Assembly (NCBI RefSeq): GCF_001557875.1 | Contig: NZ_LNRF01000007.1 | Span: 62,001 to 126,000 of the forward strand | Source: Vibrio splendidus | GTDB taxonomy: Bacteria; Pseudomonadota; Gammaproteobacteria; Enterobacterales; Vibrionaceae | Length of the DNA: 64,000 nucleotides | Direction of reading: 5' to 3' | Shown: piece by piece, positions 60,888-64,000 of the stretch | How the letters are laid out: each line of letters begins with the position of its first letter | How positions within the stretch are numbered: the stretch's first letter is position 1 | The notes under the pieces: model-generated | The model's input: only the letters and a program-made list of their open reading frames with translations | Told to the model about the DNA's origin: nothing | Database searches by the model: none | Program-made: the position numbers and the translations under genes

Positions 60888-61976
60888 TTAAAGAGTACGG
60901 CAGAAATCGATCGCTTGTTTAATGATGTCTTGAGGCACATCAGCAACCACTTCAGCAGCACCAATACTTGTTGGTAATACCAAACGCAACTGACCAGACA
61001 GCACTTTTTTATCGCGCATCATGTGCTTCATAAAGTCTTCAAAAGACATGCTTTCTGGCGTATGGATTGGTAGTTTCGCATTCTTGAGTATAGAAATAAT
61101 TCGCTCAAGTTGCTGCTGAGAGATCAGTCCCTGTAATTGAGCTGTTTTAGCTGCCATTACAGTGCCTGACGACACAGCTTCACCATGTAGCCAATTACCA
61201 TAGCCTAGTTCTGCTTCAATCGCATGACCAAATGTATGACCTAGGTTCAATAACGCTCTGATTCCTGACTCTTTTTCATCTAGAGCCACCACTTCAGCCT
61301 TAATTGCACAACAACGAGCAATCGCGGTAATCAGTGCTTCTTCATCAAGTTGATAAAGTTTCTCTAGATTCTGCTCCAACCAATCAAAGAAGGCTTCATC
61401 GTAAATGATGCCGTATTTGATCACCTCAGCAATGCCGGCTGCAAACTCACGCTCTGGAAGCGTTGATAAACAGTTGGTATCGATGATCACAGATTTCGGT
61501 TGGTAAAAAGCGCCGATCATATTCTTGCCAAGAGGATGGTTTACTGCGGTTTTACCACCAACAGAAGAGTCCACTTGAGAAAGAAGGGTCGTCGGGATTT
61601 GAATGAAATCAATACCGCGCTGGTAACAAGAGGCAGCAAAACCGACCAAGTCACCGATTACACCACCACCTAAAGCAATCACCACCACATCGCGGCTGTA
61701 ATTTCCTTCAAGCATGTAGCTCATCACTGAATTGAACGTTTCAAGGGTTTTGTACTGTTCACCGTCTGGCAGCTCGAGAAGAGATGTCTGACATCCGACT
61801 TGATCCAATAGCGATAAAATTTTATCAGCATAAAGAGGGGCTACTGTCACATTACTGATAACAACAACTTTCTGCTTACCTGATAAAAAAGAAAGGTACG
61901 CCGGGTCTTCAAATAACCCGGCGCCAATAGAGATAGGGTAGCTACGCTCAGCTAGATTGACCGTAATCCGTTCCAT
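60888..61976 (-). CDS. aroB: 3-dehydroquinate synthase
   Basis: The 362-aa NAD- and metal-dependent enzyme has [15 protein letters not shown] (NAD loop), [20 protein letters not shown] and the metal-site histidines in [11 protein letters not shown] and [11 protein letters not shown]. It forms 3-dehydroquinate, the second step of the shikimate pathway. It is 25 bp after aroK. Confidence 0.98.
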   Translation of the reverse strand: MERITVNLAERSYPISIGAGLFEDPAYLSFLSGKQKVVVISNVTVAPLYADKILSLLDQVGCQTSLLELPDGEQYKTLETFNSVMSYMLEGNYSRDVVVIALGGGVIGDLVGFAASCYQRGIDFIQIPTTLLSQVDSSVGGKTAVNHPLGKNMIGAFYQPKSVIIDTNCLSTLPEREFAAGIAEVIKYGIIYDEAFFDWLEQNLEKLYQLDEEALITAIARCCAIKAEVVALDEKESGIRALLNLGHTFGHAIEAELGYGNWLHGEAVSSGTVMAAKTAQLQGLISQQQLERIISILKNAKLPIHTPESMSFEDFMKHMMRDKKVLSGQLRLVLPTSIGAAEVVADVPQDIIKQAIDFCRTL

Positions 61977-62001
61977 GGGTTTGCTCTCCGAAAAAATGAA
62001 C

Positions 62002-62520
62002 TTAACGTTCTTCTAGCATTTTTACGATCTGGTTGGCTACCACTTTTGCACTTTGGTCGTCAGTACGAACTGTGTAGTCCGCCACTTCTTCGTATAGTGC
62101 GTTGCGAGATACAGCTAGATCTTCTAGCACATCACGCGGGTTGTCTGTTTGAAGTAGAGGGCGTTTCTTGTCGCGGTTAGTGCGAGCAAGTTGCTTTTCA
62201 ATTGTTGTCTCTAGGTATACAACAATGCCTCGTGCAGATAGACGGTTACGGTTTTCTTTGCTCAACACTGAACCACCACCTGTCGCAAGAACAATACCTT
62301 GTTCTTCTGTCAGATCATTGATTACAGATTCTTCGCGCTTACGGAAACCTTCTTCGCCCTCAACATCAAAAACCCATGCGATGTCTGCGCCAGTGCGCTC
62401 TTCGATCACAGTGTCAGAGTCTAGAAACTCCATATGAAGTTGGGAAGCTAGGTGTCTACCAATTGTACTTTTGCCGGCGCCCATTGGGCCAACAAGAAAA
62501 ATATTGCGTTTCTCAGCCAT
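62002..62520 (-). CDS. aroK: Shikimate kinase I
   Basis: The 172-aa P-loop kinase has [15 protein letters not shown] (about 11-25), the [14 protein letters not shown] shikimate site and LATGGGSVL. It phosphorylates shikimate. It is 176 bp after pilQ, in an intergenic region with nested inverted repeats. Confidence 0.98.
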   Translation of the reverse strand: MAEKRNIFLVGPMGAGKSTIGRHLASQLHMEFLDSDTVIEERTGADIAWVFDVEGEEGFRKREESVINDLTEEQGIVLATGGGSVLSKENRNRLSARGIVVYLETTIEKQLARTNRDKKRPLLQTDNPRDVLEDLAVSRNALYEEVADYTVRTDDQSAKVVANQIVKMLEER

Positions 62521-62601
62521 GTTTTTAGCAGTAATTTACAACGTTAATTCAATGACATCGCCACAAGGTAGGTCAGTACAAGTACTGAAATTAAAAGGCC
62601 C

Positions 62602-62664
62602 GTGGCACCGATTCCTCACAGATAATTCGTGATAAGACCCGAAATTATCAAGGTTAGGTGCCAC
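62602..62664 (-). promoter_or_regulatory. Nested inverted repeats between pilQ and aroK
   Basis: An outer pair, gtggcacc (62602-62609) / ggtgccac (62657-62664), encloses an inner pair, gataatt (62631-62637) / aattatc (62643-62649). This makes a long cruciform-like structure without a clear U-run. Confidence 0.5.
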
Positions 62665-62696
62665 TAATGCAACTTTATTTTTAATCTAATTGTTCA

Positions 62697-64000
62697 TTAC
62701 TGAATCACAACTTTGGGTGTAACAAAAATAAGTAGTTCACTTTTACCCACATTTTCATAGCTACGACGGAATAATGCACCCAAAACTGGCAGGTCTCCTA
62801 ACAGAGGAACTTTGTCCACTGTACTGCTCACACTGTGCTGAAATATCCCGCCAAGTACGACTGTTTCACCATTATTAACAAGCACTTGCGTCCCTATACG
62901 TTGAGTATCAATGGCAACAGCCTCACCCGTTCCCGTTTTCACTACTTGCCCTGGCCTATCTTGAGTCACGCTTAAATCCAATACCAAACGATTGTCGGGC
63001 GTGATTTGTGGTGTCACCTTAAGACTCAACACCGCTTTCTTAAATGCGACCGAAGTAGCACCACTTGAAGACGACTCTAAATAAGGAATTTCAGTACCTT
63101 GCTCAATATAAGCGGGCTTTTTATTGGTGGTGATTAAACGAGGGCTGGAAATAATCTCAGCTTTTGACTCTTGTTGTAGTGCCGACAATTCAAGATCAAG
63201 CAAGGTATCTGAACCCAGTTTGGCCACCTGAAACGCAATGCTTGATGCATTAGGAGATGTCGCCCCTAGATTAACGTTGAGGAAATCGTCAATCGCACTA
63301 TTCCCACCATTATCGTCATACGGCGTAATTTGCGATGGGTGGTTGCCCTCTATCGAGCCGCCAACTTTGAAGCTACCGTTGGTGGAAGAAACACCCCAAC
63401 GCACCCCTAACTCATCAAGGTTACCCTCGGTAACGGTTACGATGCGCGCCTCTATCTGGACTTGCTTCACGGGGATGTCCAAAGAATCAATGATGCCTCG
63501 TATCACGGCAATGTTTTCTTCCAGTTCACGAATCAATAGGGAATTGGTGCGTTCATCAATGGTAATCGAGCCACGATCGGACAACATGCTCACCGCACCT
63601 TCACCGCCAATCATGTCGGCAATGTCGGTGGCTTTAGCAAAATTAATCTTGATGATTTCCGACTTAAGCTCCCCTAACTCCTCTTCCAAGCGAGATTTCT
63701 CTAACGCTTGTTGCTCTCGAAGATCGAGTTCTGCTTTTGGCGCCACCAAAATAACATTGCCATCAACGCGCTTATCTAGTCCTTTAACTTGCAAGATAAT
63801 GTCGAGAACTTGCTGCCAAGGTACGCCATCTAAACGTAAAGTGAGGTTACCCGCTACTGAGTCAGACACCACGAGATTGAAATCGTTGTAGTCAGCAATC
63901 AGCTGCAGGACATTTCGTACCGGGATATCTTGGAAGTTAATCGATATCAGTTTGCCCTCTTTTTCTAAAACGCTTTTCTCTTTGGTCGCTTCATTGATAA
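62697..64000 (-). CDS. pilQ: Type IV pilus secretin PilQ (5' end outside window)
   Basis: The reading frame stays open to the window edge, so about 434 C-terminal residues are seen and the start is missing. The N-terminal part here is a secretin STN/N0-type domain (ISINFQDIPVRNVLQLIADY), then an N1-like region and the secretin core (VQIEARIVTVTEGNLDELGV; VVLGGIFQHSVSSTVDKVPL). PilQ forms the outer-membrane pore for type IV pili and DNA uptake. The pilQ-aroK-aroB-damX-dam order is conserved in gammaproteobacteria. Confidence 0.95.
   Translation of the reverse strand, partial: INEATKEKSVLEKEGKLISINFQDIPVRNVLQLIADYNDFNLVVSDSVAGNLTLRLDGVPWQQVLDIILQVKGLDKRVDGNVILVAPKAELDLREQQALEKSRLEEELGELKSEIIKINFAKATDIADMIGGEGAVSMLSDRGSITIDERTNSLLIRELEENIAVIRGIIDSLDIPVKQVQIEARIVTVTEGNLDELGVRWGVSSTNGSFKVGGSIEGNHPSQITPYDDNGGNSAIDDFLNVNLGATSPNASSIAFQVAKLGSDTLLDLELSALQQESKAEIISSPRLITTNKKPAYIEQGTEIPYLESSSSGATSVAFKKAVLSLKVTPQITPDNRLVLDLSVTQDRPGQVVKTGTGEAVAIDTQRIGTQVLVNNGETVVLGGIFQHSVSSTVDKVPLLGDLPVLGALFRRSYENVGKSELLIFVTPKVVIQ

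Noticed and set aside
63238..63891. 217-codon open frame on the plus strand opposite pilQ
   Set aside because: A shadow of the secretin frame; composition and start context are not gene-like.

Overview
The window is a housekeeping stretch of a gammaproteobacterial chromosome, almost certainly a Vibrio and plausibly of the Splendidus group. The evidence is gene order and protein similarity: Crp is nearly identical to the enterobacterial protein; the block crp / argD-astA-astD / pabA / Xds-type nuclease / trpS-gph-rpe-dam-damX-aroB-aroK-pilQ is the order I recall from Vibrio cholerae chromosome 1; and Vibrio-type families occur (DUF2780 lipoprotein, GlyGly-CTERM nuclease, OlsF-type acyltransferase). 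I see no rRNA, tRNA, prophage, insertion sequence, integron or CRISPR array.

Layout. 0.2-2.2 kb: cpdB, a lipoprotein phosphodiesterase/nucleotidase with a PHO-box-like promoter. 2.5-8.2 kb: seven tightly packed genes (DedA, ATP-grasp, DinB-like, NRDE, YHS, DoxX-like, OlsF-type acyltransferase), the least understood part of the window. 8.3-12.3 kb: small regulator, ElaA, EamA transporter, ytfB/fklB divergent pair, lipoprotein. 12.4-12.6 kb: 28 perfect copies of a heptamer. 12.7-31.4 kb: the alpha, spc, S10 and str operons back to back on the minus strand (rplQ to rpsL, with rpoA, secY, tuf and fusA). Their promoters, leaders and terminators can be read directly. 31.5-36.7 kb: tusBCD-yheO, fkpA, a WD40 lipoprotein with slyX, iaaA. 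36.9-46.3 kb: slyD, yheV, kefB-kefG, then yheS, TIGR02444, yheT, yheU, prkB, crp on the plus strand. 46.5-52.3 kb: HglS-like oxygenase, astD, astA, argD/astC, pabA. 52.5-64 kb: extracellular nuclease, then trpS to pilQ, with pilQ cut by the window edge.

How it fits together. The core is translation: ribosomal proteins, elongation factors, SecY, RNA polymerase alpha, the tusBCD tRNA thiolation relay and the FKBP-type chaperones. Around it sit global control (Crp, Dam), arginine synthesis/catabolism, shikimate and folate steps, and type IV pilus secretion. The most likely place for an undescribed function is the 2.5-8.2 kb cluster, which looks like a membrane-lipid unit. The most striking non-coding structures are the heptamer array, the alternative pairing in the rpsG-fusA gap and the hairpin at the very 5' end of the predicted str mRNA.
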